A DNA stretch of 64,000 bases from Poriferisodalis sp965116715 (GCA_965116715.1 OZ220724.1:2728001-2792000); one strand, 5' to 3'. Counted from the first letter of the stretch, positions 1-8,542 are shown. Numbers and translations: made by a program. The notes: a model not told the origin generated them from the letters alone.

Positions 1-426
1 TACGTCAATCTGTCTGTGACGGCGATCAACCTGCGCATGTTCGATTTCTCGTGCCGCGAGCATCTGGGCGCCGAGTGGGTGATCTTGGAATTTGGTCCTG
101 AGATCCTCGGCGATCCTGGCGTCGTGTTCTGCACGACGAACAACATCTACCCGGCCGCCCTGCGATGGGAAGGCCTTGAGGGCTTCGAACAGCTCTTTGC
201 GCCGAGCGTTGATGGTCGGTACGGGCACCCCACTGTGCGCACCGACGAACCGTCGAACCGTGCGACGGACCCGCAGGCAGAAGTGCTCTACCCGTTCGAA
301 TTGCCGCTCACGAATCTGCACAAGATCACAGCGCGCACTGACGATGGCTATGAGGCGGTGATCGCTGCCCTGAGCCACTTCCCAAACGAACCTAGAGTTG
401 AGATCGACCCGGAGGCGTTCCGATGA
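1..426 (+). CDS. DarT-like DNA ADP-ribosyltransferase toxin (DUF4433-type), 5' part outside window
   Basis: The reading frame is open to the first base, so only the C-terminal 141 residues are present; an internal GTG at 16 is probably not the start. The segment V-V-F-C-T-T-N-N and, about 50 residues later, P-Q-A-E-V-L-Y-P match the end of DarT/DUF4433 enzymes. In that family, the Glu of the Q-A-E-V-L motif is the catalytic residue that transfers ADP-ribose from NAD to a base in single-stranded DNA; here it is codon 280-282. The gene overlaps the next one, an ADP-ribosylglycohydrolase, by four bases (ATGA), as expected for a toxin followed by the enzyme that undoes it. The N-terminal NAD-binding half is not visible, so activity and DarT1/DarT2 subtype cannot be judged. 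Confidence 0.62.
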   Translation, partial: YVNLSVTAINLRMFDFSCREHLGAEWVILEFGPEILGDPGVVFCTTNNIYPAALRWEGLEGFEQLFAPSVDGRYGHPTVRTDEPSNRATDPQAEVLYPFELPLTNLHKITARTDDGYEAVIAALSHFPNEPRVEIDPEAFR

Positions 427-2132
427 GCGAGACGACGCGCGCCACCGCTGAGCAGACGGGTCTCTTCCCTAGAGACGGCGACAGCGACAGCGAATCTCGC
501 ACCGCCGGTGTGAGCAAGACCGGGGACATGCTCGAATCGCATGGGAGAACGACGTTCGAGTCGCGGATACGGAACTCGATGTTGTGGGCTGCGTATGGCG
601 ACGCGCTTGGATTCATCAGCGAGCTGACCGACCGCAAGGGCCTAGAGCGCCGCACACATGGCAAACCACTGGATCGGCTCATGGCTTGGCGGCGACGAGT
701 CGGCGGGAGACGGGGAATCGAAGTCGAGCTCCCTGCGGGATGCTGGTCTGACGATACCCAGCTTCGAATGGCCGTGAGCAGGTCCATGACCAGCCACGGG
801 TTCGATGTCGAGACGTTCGCGCGGATCGAACTTCCGGTCTGGCCGTCCTATGCCTTGGGGGGCGGCCGGGCGTCCAAGGCTGCGGCGAGCAACCTCGGCA
901 AGCCTCGGACGCTCTGGTACGCCAACACGTTTTCTGGATGGGTCGACGCTGGCGGCAATGGCGCTGCGATGCGCATTCAGCCACACGTGTGGGCATCAAG
1001 GGATCACGAGGACGACTTCCCGCTCGACGTGATCTCGGACAGCGTCTGCACCCACGGGCATCCGCGCGCCATCGTGGGTGCCTGCTTTCATGCGGCGACG
1101 CTCGCCCATTGCATGAGACACGGCTCTGTCCCGGACCTCTACGAGTGCCACCACCTCGCTGCCAGGATTGAGGCGTGGCTCCTGTTGGTGGAGACCCATC
1201 CGCATCTGGGATCTACGTGGATGGGGCTCTGGGCGGACACCGCGGGGATGTCGTTCGGAGAAGGGTGGCATGCAGCGATTCGTGACCTGCAGCGGGCCCT
1301 CAGCGATGCTGAGGGCTGTGCCGACGTCGCTCAGCATGCCGACGTGGCCTACAAGGAGATCGTTGATCGTCTCAGCCTGACCGATTCTCGCCAGCGTGGC
1401 AGCGGGATCCTGACCACCGTGGCTGCCGTGGCGTTGGCGGTGGCCGCTCGTGATCCATATGAAGCGGTTGTCGTAGCTGCCGACGCTGTGGGCACGGACA
1501 CCGACACCATCGCCACGATGGCCGGCGCACTGTTGGGTGCCTGCGACTCTGCTGGTCTGCCGCCAGAACAGCCTCTCGACAGCGATTACCTAGAGGGCGA
1601 AGCGAGCCGTCTAGCTGCGCTCAGCCGAGGTGAACCGGTCATGGCGCACGCCTATCCCGATGTCCTTACTTGGACAGCGCCGAGAGCCCAGGCGGATGCA
1701 CTCGTCAAGAACGATGGCCGCCTGGTGGTTGAGGGCCTTGGACCAGTGGAGGAAATCGGGAGTGAGATCGTTCGGTCAGCCAATGATGAATTCGGCTGGC
1801 AATGGGTGATGGCAGCTTTCGGCCAGACGCTGCTGATCAAGCGGCGTCCGAGCCTGCGGGAATTGAGCGAGGGCAACAAGTGCGAATTGCCGCTCGCGAA
1901 GCGGAAGCAAGCGGTTGGTCGCGAATCGGCCCCCGCTCGGAAGGCTGTAAGCAGTGCGCCGCCCAAGCCGTTGGATCGTGGCGTGTGCGTGGATGACGCC
2001 ATAGATCACGCCAGAAAGAACATCGACGAAGATCACGCTCTCGGCTACACCGTCCGGCGAGTGGCCCGTGACGGAACGATCGCCGACCTCGCTGCCTTGG
2101 TGACGGCTCTCCGCGACGATCTGCGTAGCTGA
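423..2132 (+). CDS. ADP-ribosylglycohydrolase family protein, likely antitoxin of the DarT-like gene
   Basis: The 569-residue protein carries an ADP-ribosylglycohydrolase (ARH) core. Metal-binding and substrate motifs are in the usual order: G-D-A-L-G at 59-63, S-D-D-T-Q at 109-113 and G-T-D-T-D-T-I-A near 357-364. Enzymes of this family use two Mg ions to remove ADP-ribose from modified targets. About 40 residues precede the core and roughly 180 follow it; the tail is not recognised and ends in a basic/acidic helical stretch. The ATG overlaps the stop of the DarT-like gene, so the two are translationally coupled. The natural reading is that it reverses the DNA ADP-ribosylation made by the upstream toxin. 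The well-known DarT partners use a macrodomain (DarG) or a NADAR domain, so an ARH partner is unusual. Confidence 0.8.
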   Translation: MSETTRATAEQTGLFPRDGDSDSESRTAGVSKTGDMLESHGRTTFESRIRNSMLWAAYGDALGFISELTDRKGLERRTHGKPLDRLMAWRRRVGGRRGIEVELPAGCWSDDTQLRMAVSRSMTSHGFDVETFARIELPVWPSYALGGGRASKAAASNLGKPRTLWYANTFSGWVDAGGNGAAMRIQPHVWASRDHEDDFPLDVISDSVCTHGHPRAIVGACFHAATLAHCMRHGSVPDLYECHHLAARIEAWLLLVETHPHLGSTWMGLWADTAGMSFGEGWHAAIRDLQRALSDAEGCADVAQHADVAYKEIVDRLSLTDSRQRGSGILTTVAAVALAVAARDPYEAVVVAADAVGTDTDTIATMAGALLGACDSAGLPPEQPLDSDYLEGEASRLAALSRGEPVMAHAYPDVLTWTAPRAQADALVKNDGRLVVEGLGPVEEIGSEIVRSANDEFGWQWVMAAFGQTLLIKRRPSLRELSEGNKCELPLAKRKQAVGRESAPARKAVSSAPPKPLDRGVCVDDAIDHARKNIDEDHALGYTVRRVARDGTIADLAALVTALRDDLRS

Positions 2133-2210
2133 ACATCGCCGGTTGTCGGCATCTCCAACGAAGTTCGCTGTAGAAGCGCCGCAGGTCGTGACACTCAGGA
2201 GCAACGCAAC

Positions 2211-2519
2211 ATGGGCACCCCCACAGAGACCCGCTACGTCTACGAGCCTGACCTCGTGTACGCGCCGGGCGAGACGCTGGTCGAATGGCTGGATGAGCAT
2301 GGGATGACCCAGGCCGAGCTCGCCGCCCGATTGGGCCTGTCAGCCAAGCACATCAATCAGATCACGAAGGGCGCCGCGCCGATCACCACCGAGACGGCGT
2401 TCGGCTTGGAACAGGTCACCCGAGTGCCGGCGGAGTATTGGAACAACCTGGAGCTGAACTACCGCGCTCGTCTCACCCGTTGCGCAGAGCGAGAGCGGCT
2501 GGCGCAAGACATCGGCTGA
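2211..2519 (+). CDS. HigA-like XRE-family antitoxin/regulator
   Basis: A 102-residue protein with a helix-turn-helix of the Cro/XRE type at about residues 31-66, containing M-T-Q-A-E-L-A-A-R and H-I-N-Q-I. The following segment, rich in A-F-G-L-E and V-P-A-E-Y-W-N-N-L, is typical of HigA/VapI antidote proteins. Such proteins bind the operator of their own operon and often neutralise a toxin. No HigB or ImmA-type gene lies next to it. It sits 78 bp behind the glycohydrolase gene, so it may be the transcriptional regulator of the ADP-ribosylation module or an orphan antitoxin. The ATG follows a purine-rich AGGAGCA stretch. Confidence 0.8.
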   Translation: MGTPTETRYVYEPDLVYAPGETLVEWLDEHGMTQAELAARLGLSAKHINQITKGAAPITTETAFGLEQVTRVPAEYWNNLELNYRARLTRCAERERLAQDIG

Positions 2520-2565
2520 AGACCGAATGGGGACTAGGAACTATGGGCGTGCAAGGAGGCCTGCG

Positions 2566-2769
2566 ATGCGTCGAGAAAGCGTGAATGAACCGCCGAGAGA
2601 CCGGATGGTTGTTGACTCCTGGGTTACTCGATCGGTAGACGAACTTGCTGCGGAGCAGGGGGTCGAGCCCGTTGAGAGCTTGAGCCAGCTCTTGAACCGC
2701 TCAATCACGGACGAAGAGGCTGAGGCCTTCTTCTGCGCGTTGTCACCAGAGGAAGAACATCGGAGCTGA
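2566..2769 (+). CDS. Small hypothetical protein
   Basis: A 67-residue protein that I do not recognise. I chose the ATG at 2566 because a strong ribosome-binding site (AAGGAGG, 2553-2559) lies six bases upstream; an ATG at 2527 has none. The sequence is acidic toward the end (S-P-E-E-E-H) with a short helical middle (S-L-S-Q-L-L-N-R). It follows the HigA-like gene by 46 bp and is probably co-transcribed, so it could be a small partner of that regulator. No domain, signal peptide or membrane segment is visible. Confidence 0.5.
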   Translation: MRRESVNEPPRDRMVVDSWVTRSVDELAAEQGVEPVESLSQLLNRSITDEEAEAFFCALSPEEEHRS

Positions 2770-2775
2770 CAAGAC

Positions 2776-2894
2776 CCACGGCTACGCCGCCAGGTGGGAG
2801 GATCGTGATGGAGCGATCACCGGCCTTTGCTGTCTCGGTGACGGCTCTCCGCGACGATCTGCGTCACTGAACATCACCTGTCGTCGGAATCTCT
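2776..2894 (+). pseudogene. Decayed duplicate of the 3' end of the ADP-ribosylglycohydrolase gene
   Basis: This stretch aligns with about 2042-2156, the last codons of the glycohydrolase gene plus a few bases after its stop. A block of 28 bases is identical (2099-2126 and 2837-2864, offset 738). Before that block the copy still reads G-Y-A-A-R, then R-D-G-A-I-T, where the parent has G-Y-T-V-R-R and R-D-G-T-I-A; a frame change and substitutions follow. It has no start and overlaps the 3' end of the opposite DUF488 gene. It is therefore a remnant, suggesting a tandem copy of the module was once here. Confidence 0.7.
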
Positions 2895-3413
2895 GAACAA
2901 GCTCAGCTGGCGTTCTGGCCCCGGCTTGAAGCTCGCCAGCTCGACTTCGGCGACGCTTCGTCCGTCGCCTCTGATGTGCAGCACCGTCGGTGGGTTGTCG
3001 TCGTTGAGCAAATTTCTGGTGATGAGCAGGCACCGGTGACAGCGTGTTGGGTCTTCTTCGCTGCACATGGCGGCAACCCGCTGCGTTGCAGCATCGGCTA
3101 TCAACCGACGCAACCCCTCGGCGAAGCGTTCAGTTCGCGCGACGCGGTAGTACAGCACATTGTCGGCGTCGTCGTAGAGCTCCGGTTCCTTGGGCCGGCC
3201 GCCGAGCGCGTCACCCAAGAATCGGTAGCCGATGCCCGTTTCCGCCAGCAGTTCCCGCAGGCTTGACTGCCCGAACTGCGGGGAGAAGCGGCTGTACGGC
3301 TGCGAGCGGACATCGACGACCGTCTCGATGCCGTGCTGTTGGAGCAGGGCGAGAAAGCGATCTGCCGGATGATTGGAGTGGCCGATCGTCCAGAGCTTGG
3401 CGGACGTGCTCAC
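2874..3413 (-). CDS. DUF488 family protein
   Basis: The protein begins with the W-T-I-G-H-S-N motif of DUF488 and continues with V-V-D-V-R-S-Q-P-Y-S-R-F and, near the C-terminus, C-S-E-E-D-P-T-R-C-H-R; all are family hallmarks. The GTG at 3413 gives 179 residues; the frame is open further up to 3491, but family members start just before W-T-I-G-H-S. The biochemical role of DUF488 proteins is not settled; the conserved Cys/His/Arg residues suggest an enzyme. It is convergent with the toxin/antitoxin-like genes and shares no operon with them. Confidence 0.82.
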   Translation of the reverse strand: MSTSAKLWTIGHSNHPADRFLALLQQHGIETVVDVRSQPYSRFSPQFGQSSLRELLAETGIGYRFLGDALGGRPKEPELYDDADNVLYYRVARTERFAEGLRRLIADAATQRVAAMCSEEDPTRCHRCLLITRNLLNDDNPPTVLHIRGDGRSVAEVELASFKPGPERQLSLFRDSDDR

Positions 3414-3529
3414 CTGCGGAGCCTTCACCGGCGATTCGACGAGGTCAAGAGGCGCCTGAATCGAGCAGGGGGGGCACTGCCGCATCCTCATCGAGATCGA
3501 AGACGACTAGCGAGCGGGACAGTCCTCGG

Positions 3530-3861
3530 TCAGGGGAGTACGTGCACGAAGCCGGCGGCGGCGAAGTCGCCGTCGAAGGCCAGAGCTTCGTGAAATCGTC
3601 GCTGGCGCATCACTTCGAAGCTTGTGGCATCCACGAAGGAGTAGTTGCTTTCGTCGTGTACCCGGAGTCATCGTCCGGTTGTGCCACCTCATCTTGGTAG
3701 ACGGCGTCGTCGATGCTTCCCGGCTCGGCCTTCAGGCCGATTGGGCCAAAGCCCGCAAGCGTCAGCCATGGACTGTTTTCCGGGAGACGTTGCTCTTCGT
3801 GATCGGTCGCGGGCATGGCAGACACCGTACGCAAGCTGTCCCACTCTGCGAGAAGAACCAT
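3530..3861 (-). pseudogene. Remnant of a VapBC-like toxin/antitoxin pair (PIN-domain C-terminus)
   Basis: In one minus frame, bases 3648 to 3530 read F-V-D-A-T-S-F-E-V-M-R, then E-A-L-A-F-D-G-D-F-A-A-A-G-F, then a stop. This is the characteristic end of a VapC PIN-domain ribonuclease, including the acidic residues of the last metal-binding strand. The N-terminal two thirds are missing. Upstream in another frame (3861-3610) an open stretch with L-P-E-N-S-P-W-L-T-L-A-G-F resembles the tail of a short antitoxin, but I am much less sure of that part. The interval between the DUF488 gene and the GFA gene (3414-3983) holds nothing else I can support. Confidence 0.55.
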
Positions 3862-3983
3862 CTCCGCGGATTGCCCAGCCCTGATCGAGATTCAAGACGA
3901 TTGAAGCGAGGAGCAAGCGGCCTCGCGCGTCGTGGGACAATCACAGCCTTGCCGACAGGGTGGTTGGGCTTCGGAGGATTGCC

Positions 3984-4421
3984 ATGAGCGAAGCGGCCGG
4001 GTCACTTTCGGAGCCTGTGGCCTCGGGACACTGCATGTGCGGCGCTGTCAGCTATGAAGTGCACGGGCCGATCCGGCAGGTGTGGAACTGTCATTGCTGG
4101 CGGTGCCGGCGGTGGACGGGGCACTTCATGGCGGCATCGGGATGCGCTCGCCACAATCTGCGATTCGTGTCGGACGCTTCCTTGGTCTGGCACCACCCGG
4201 CCGACGACCCCAACGTGGCCTACGGGTTCTGCAGCGATTGCGGTGGGTCGCTCTTCTGGAAGGTGTTGGAGGGCACAGAGGGGCAGATGAACGACATTGC
4301 CATCTGTGCCGGCACGCTCGACCTGCCCTCAGGCCTGCGCACCGAACTGGCCATCTTCACCGACGATGCCGCCGACTATCACACGCTCGATCCGGCAGTC
4401 CCCACTCGGGGCGGCGAATAG
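3984..4421 (+). CDS. GFA-family zinc protein (glutathione-dependent formaldehyde-activating enzyme-like)
   Basis: A 145-residue protein with the cysteine pattern of the GFA (Mss4-like) fold: C-M-C-G-A-V-S-Y near the start, C-H-C-W-R-C in the middle and F-C-S-D-C-G-G-S toward the end. In this family these cysteines bind zinc. Some members were proposed to speed the reaction of formaldehyde with glutathione, but most have no proven role. Actinobacteria usually lack glutathione, so the substrate here is uncertain. The ATG at 3984 is preferred over an upstream GTG at 3960 because CGGAGGA lies just upstream of it. Confidence 0.8.
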   Translation: MSEAAGSLSEPVASGHCMCGAVSYEVHGPIRQVWNCHCWRCRRWTGHFMAASGCARHNLRFVSDASLVWHHPADDPNVAYGFCSDCGGSLFWKVLEGTEGQMNDIAICAGTLDLPSGLRTELAIFTDDAADYHTLDPAVPTRGGE

Positions 4422-4452
4422 GCCAATCCCGGCGGAATCCAGGGCGACGCCG

Positions 4453-5211
4453 CTACGGGTTGTCGGTGTCGCGGACCGTCCGACGGGTGGCTTCGAACTC
4501 GGGCCGCGACATCGGTCTCGACGCGCGGGTGTCGGGGGTGCGGTGGGCGAGGTTGGCGACGGCGGTGGGGGTGGGGATGCCCTCGGTCAGGTCGGCAGCG
4601 GGTGCCGGCAGCTCGAAGCGGGTGGTGAGGGGGACGACGCCGGCCCACCAGTTGCCGGCCATGTCCTCGGCGTCGTCGACCGGGTCGCCGGAGCGCACCT
4701 TGGCGGAAGCCTCTGCCAGCGGCAGCTCGAGCACCAGCGTCGCTCGCAGGTCCTCGGCGCTCGGCGGCCGAGAGGCGTCCCAGTTGGCGACGATGTGATC
4801 GGTCACCAGCTTCAGGGCTCGCTCCTTGGCGTCGGCGTCGGTGATGCGGCGAGCCAGACCGCGCACCACGACGCAGCGGAAGTTCATCGAGTTGTGGAAC
4901 GGCGTGCGTGCCATGACCAAGCCGTCGAGATGGGTGACGGTCACGCAGATCTCGGTGCCCTCGCCGGAGTTCAGCAGGTGGTTCGCGAGCGCCCCGTGCA
5001 GGTACAGGTGCTCGTGGTCGCGCCCGTAGGCCATCGGCAGCACCAGCGGCCCGTCTGGCGTGTCCACGCCGACATGTGCAATCAGCCCCGCGTCGAGGAT
5101 CTCCCGCACGTCGTCGCTGCCGTAGCGGCCACGCTCGGCCATCCGCCGCAGCTTCACGCGAGCCGAGGGCGGTGGGGCGCCGTTCTGTCCTGAGTCTTTG
5201 GAATCGCTCAC
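4453..5211 (-). CDS. Pyridoxamine 5'-phosphate oxidase-like flavin protein
   Basis: The 252-residue product fits the PPOX/NimA-like split-barrel group. It has A-H-V-G-V-D-T, V-L-P-M-A-Y-G-R-D and L-Y-L-H-G in the first half, followed by V-T-V-T-H-L-D-G-L-V and H-N-S-M-N-F-R-C-V-V. Proteins of this kind bind FMN, F420 or haem and are often reductases of small molecules. The GTG at 5211 places the N-terminus before a flexible charged leader; the frame runs on to 5295 but that part looks non-coding. The last 60 residues are Pro/Arg-rich and probably disordered. It converges with the GFA gene. Confidence 0.75.
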   Translation of the reverse strand: MSDSKDSGQNGAPPPSARVKLRRMAERGRYGSDDVREILDAGLIAHVGVDTPDGPLVLPMAYGRDHEHLYLHGALANHLLNSGEGTEICVTVTHLDGLVMARTPFHNSMNFRCVVVRGLARRITDADAKERALKLVTDHIVANWDASRPPSAEDLRATLVLELPLAEASAKVRSGDPVDDAEDMAGNWWAGVVPLTTRFELPAPAADLTEGIPTPTAVANLAHRTPDTRASRPMSRPEFEATRRTVRDTDNP

Positions 5212-5343
5212 GGCCGCACCGTACGCCGCGCACCGGCGCTGAGCACGGTCGATTTCTCGCCGGCCGCCTGAAGAATGCGGCGCAGCGCGAGCCACCGATG
5301 CTGCATCGATTCAGCCGGGCAGTGCCAATTCAGCAGGGCTGTG

Positions 5344-6243
5344 TCAGTCGAGCAAGTCGTCGTCGCGCACGCGGCGACGCTCGGCCTCTTCATGGGCGGG
5401 AAGCACCCGCCCGAACAGCTGGCGGGTGCGCACGACACGCCCGATGACGCCGGGCTGGCGGGTGTAGGCGAAGATGGCCGCGTGGCGGGGTTGGGAGTCC
5501 GCAGCCACCCGGGTGACGCGGTGCAGGGAGTATCGGCCGCGGAAGATCTGCAGGTCGCCGGGGCACAGGTCGAGTGTGTGAACGCCGTCACGTCCGCCCG
5601 CCAGCAGGCCGCCGATGGTCTCGAAGCCCTCGTCGGCGGCAGAGCGCACCCCGGGCGCATACTCGAACAGCCCGCCATCGTCGGCGGGCTGCACCAGCAC
5701 GGTCACGGCGAAGTCGTTGGTGTCGAAGTGCCACGGGAACTGCTGGCCGGGATCCAGGATGTTGGCCGTCAGGCCGGCCAGCGGATCGTCGTAGCAGTGC
5801 AACTCGTCGATCTCGAGGCAATCGGCCAGCAGTCGGCAGACCTCGGGTGCCCGGAACAGCGTGTCCATGGCGCATGCCGAGGGCCAAGCATCGCCGGGGA
5901 TGAAGCCGCTCGATCGCTCAGTGAAGGTGTTCACCGGATGTTCGTCGGCGAACTCGGGATTGATATGGGTGTGGAAGTACGGGTTGATGACCTGCATCGA
6001 GAAATGGGTCTGCGGCTTGGCCGCGACGATCTCGTCGTTGAGCAAGCGCACGGCATCCGGAGTGACGAACTCCTTCAGCAACGCACAGCCGTCAGCCCGC
6101 AGGCCCGAGCGAGCCTTGTCCACGGCAGCCCAGTACCCGGCGTGCCTGGGGTCGGCATCGGGCAGATCCCGGCCGTCGAGCGGGTAGCGAGCAGTATCGA
6201 TGAGCCCCGTGAGGTCCGCGGCGCTGACGTCGATGGTGCTCAT
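5344..6243 (-). CDS. 2-oxoglutarate/Fe(II)-dependent oxygenase-like protein
   Basis: The 299-residue protein has the iron-binding facial triad expected of cupin-type 2OG oxygenases: H172 and D174 in W-H-F-D-T-N-D, and a distal H241 in Y-S-L-H-R-V-T-R, with R245 positioned to bind 2-oxoglutarate. Such enzymes hydroxylate, halogenate or desaturate small molecules or amino acids; the substrate cannot be read from the sequence. Its start lies only two bases after the stop of the next gene upstream on this strand (6245-7159), so it is probably the second gene of an operon with that dehydrogenase. Confidence 0.72.
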   Translation of the reverse strand: MSTIDVSAADLTGLIDTARYPLDGRDLPDADPRHAGYWAAVDKARSGLRADGCALLKEFVTPDAVRLLNDEIVAAKPQTHFSMQVINPYFHTHINPEFADEHPVNTFTERSSGFIPGDAWPSACAMDTLFRAPEVCRLLADCLEIDELHCYDDPLAGLTANILDPGQQFPWHFDTNDFAVTVLVQPADDGGLFEYAPGVRSAADEGFETIGGLLAGGRDGVHTLDLCPGDLQIFRGRYSLHRVTRVAADSQPRHAAIFAYTRQPGVIGRVVRTRQLFGRVLPAHEEAERRRVRDDDLLD

Positions 6244-6244
6244 G

Positions 6245-7159
6245 TCAGGCCTCCCAATGCGGAACCCAGTTGCCGTCGAGTCGCAGCGACAGATCGGCGT
6301 CGTCCTCGATGCGGCGTGACACGCTCAGCTCTGCGGCATCGAGGCCGTAGCGCTCTGCTGCTCGCTCGAACGTGTCGCGTGCAGCGGCAGTCATCGGCAG
6401 GTCAGCAGCGACGGCCGATTCCAGCTCGGCCAACAATCCCAGATCCTTCACGCACAAGCCCAGCGTGAACGACGGGTCGTAGTGGCCGGCGAAGATGCTG
6501 GGCGCGTCATGGCGGGCGACGAAGCTGTCGGCGACGCTGTCCTTGATGGCCTCCCAGAGGTCGCCGAGTTCCACGCCGTTGCGCACCCCGACGGCCAGCC
6601 CTTCGGCCAGTGCCGCGGCGCCGACGAACCACAGCTGATTGGTCACCAGCTTCGTCACGCATCCGGTGCCCAACGCGCCGCAGGCGATGACCCGCCCCAG
6701 GCGCTCAAGCAGCGGTCGCACTCGCTCGACGGCCGCGGGCTCGCCGCCGGCGAACAGCGTGAGCGTGCCGTTGCGGGCGCCGTCCACGGCACCCGTGACC
6801 GGCGAGTCCACCACTGCGACACCCTCGGGAGCCTCGCCAGACAGCCGCCGGATCAGCTGAGGACGGCTTGTAGTCAAATCCACCCACACCGAACCCGGCG
6901 GCAGGGCGGCGAGCGCACTGGCTCCAGACATCACGGCCTCGACCTGTGCGGGTGCCGGCAACGATGTCAGCAGCACTTCGACGTCCGTAGCTGCCTCTGC
7001 AGCCGAGCCGGCCGCAGTCGCTCCATCGGCAACGGCAGCCTCCAATGCTGTGGGATTGACATCAAATGCCTGAACCCGATATCCCGCGCCCGACAGGCGA
7101 GCACACATCGGCCCGCCCATAGTGCCCAGCCCCACGAATCCAACGGTGGTCACCCGCAT
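6245..7159 (-). CDS. 3-hydroxyisobutyrate dehydrogenase-family NAD(P)-dependent oxidoreductase
   Basis: The N-terminus has the Rossmann signature V-G-F-V-G-L-G-T-M-G-G-P-M of beta-hydroxyacid dehydrogenases. Further motifs are D-S-P-V-T-G-A in the substrate-binding region and a conserved lysine in V-T-K-L-V-T-N-Q. The 304 residues from the ATG at 7159 match the usual family length. The enzymes oxidise a 3-hydroxy acid or reduce the matching semialdehyde. It is the first gene of a minus-strand pair with the 2OG oxygenase, so the two may act on one small-molecule route. A divergent LLM monooxygenase gene starts 150 bp away. Confidence 0.86.
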   Translation of the reverse strand: MRVTTVGFVGLGTMGGPMCARLSGAGYRVQAFDVNPTALEAAVADGATAAGSAAEAATDVEVLLTSLPAPAQVEAVMSGASALAALPPGSVWVDLTTSRPQLIRRLSGEAPEGVAVVDSPVTGAVDGARNGTLTLFAGGEPAAVERVRPLLERLGRVIACGALGTGCVTKLVTNQLWFVGAAALAEGLAVGVRNGVELGDLWEAIKDSVADSFVARHDAPSIFAGHYDPSFTLGLCVKDLGLLAELESAVAADLPMTAAARDTFERAAERYGLDAAELSVSRRIEDDADLSLRLDGNWVPHWEA

Positions 7160-7309
7160 ATCTTCGCATCGCCCCGATTCGCGTCCAAACACCTCTGTAT
7201 GCAACGCCACTGCAGGGGGTTGGCACCGGCGACATCCACGCAGTCACAGCCCACCGTTCAGCCCAGGTACCTAGGATGACCGGCGGTCCAGCGCACAGGG
7301 GGACACGCC

Positions 7310-8542
7310 ATGAAGTTCGGGATCTTCTACGAGCTGCAGTTGCCGAGGCCGTGGAACGACGACTCCGAGTACGTGCTGTTCCAGCAGGCGCTCGATCAGA
7401 TCGAGCTGGCCGACAAGCTGGGATACGACTACGCGTGGGAGGTCGAGCACCACTTCCTCGAGGAGTACAGCCACAGCTCCGCACCCGAGGTGTTCCTGGC
7501 CGCAGCCAGCCAGCGCACGAAGAACATCCGGCTCGGCCACGGCATCGTGCAGCTGCCCACCAACCACCCCGCCCGGGTGGCTGAACGCGTCTCCACGCTC
7601 GACATCGTCAGCGGCGGCCGGGTGGAGCTGGGCATCGGCGAAGGCTCCTCGGTCACCGAGCTGCACCCCTTCGACCGCCGCTTCCGCGACAAGCGCGCCG
7701 TCTGGGAGGACGCGGTGCGCTGCCTCATGCCGATGTTCCAGGAGGTCAACCACTCCTACGACGGCGAGATCTTCAAGTTCCCCGCCCGCAACGTGGTGCC
7801 CAAGCCCTACCAGAAGCCGCACCCGCCGCTGTGGGTGGCGTGCAGCCAGCTCGACACGATCGTCATGGCGGCCCAGCGGGGCATGGGCGCACTCGGCTTC
7901 TCGTTCGTGTCGGCCGACGCCGCCCGGGCCTGGGTGAACGCCTACTACAACAACTACCTCAACCACCTCGATCTGCTCTGCGACTACCAGACGAATCCCG
8001 GCGTGGCGGTGGTCAGCCCGTTCATGTGCGCCGAGACCGACGAGGAGGCCCAGGCCAAGGCCGAAGGCTGGACGTTCTTCCAGTTCTCGCTCGTCTTCTA
8101 CAACTCCCACGGTCCCGTCGAGCCAGGCTCGGTCAACCTGTGGGACGAGTACCAGGAGTGGCGCAAGTCCCCGAAAGGTCAGAAGGCCAGCAACAACGTC
8201 GGCCTCGTGGGCTCACCCGACACCATCCGCCGCAAGCTCGAGATGTACGAGGACGCCCACGTCGACCAGCTCATCCTGCTGAACCAGGCCGGCAAGAACA
8301 CCCACGAGGACATCTGCTCCAGCCTCGAGCTGTTCGCTGCGGAAGTCATGCCCGAATTCCATGAACGCGACGCCCAGCACCAGGACTGGAAGTCAGCAGT
8401 GCTGGCCGGCGACATCGTCCTCGACGACATCGACACCGACCTCTATCAGGTGATCACCAACCAGACCCCGGTGGAGAAGCGCGAGGAGATCGAGCGCAAG
8501 CAGCGCGAGGCCCGAGCCCGCCAAGCAGTCGGACTGAGCTAG
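7310..8542 (+). CDS. LLM-class flavin-dependent oxidoreductase (luciferase-like)
   Basis: A 410-residue member of the bacterial luciferase superfamily. It starts M-K-F-G-I-F-Y-E-L, has W-E-V-E-H-H-F-L-E-E-Y at the position of the conserved active-site region, and L-G-H-G-I-V-Q-L-P-T-N-H-P and S-G-G-R-V-E-L-G-I-G-E-G in the TIM barrel. Members use reduced FMN or F420 to oxidise or reduce organic substrates. The length and the long C-terminal part after residue 330 resemble alkane/monooxygenase-type members rather than short F420 reductases. It is transcribed alone, divergently from the dehydrogenase/oxygenase pair. Confidence 0.87.
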   Translation: MKFGIFYELQLPRPWNDDSEYVLFQQALDQIELADKLGYDYAWEVEHHFLEEYSHSSAPEVFLAAASQRTKNIRLGHGIVQLPTNHPARVAERVSTLDIVSGGRVELGIGEGSSVTELHPFDRRFRDKRAVWEDAVRCLMPMFQEVNHSYDGEIFKFPARNVVPKPYQKPHPPLWVACSQLDTIVMAAQRGMGALGFSFVSADAARAWVNAYYNNYLNHLDLLCDYQTNPGVAVVSPFMCAETDEEAQAKAEGWTFFQFSLVFYNSHGPVEPGSVNLWDEYQEWRKSPKGQKASNNVGLVGSPDTIRRKLEMYEDAHVDQLILLNQAGKNTHEDICSSLELFAAEVMPEFHERDAQHQDWKSAVLAGDIVLDDIDTDLYQVITNQTPVEKREEIERKQREARARQAVGLS

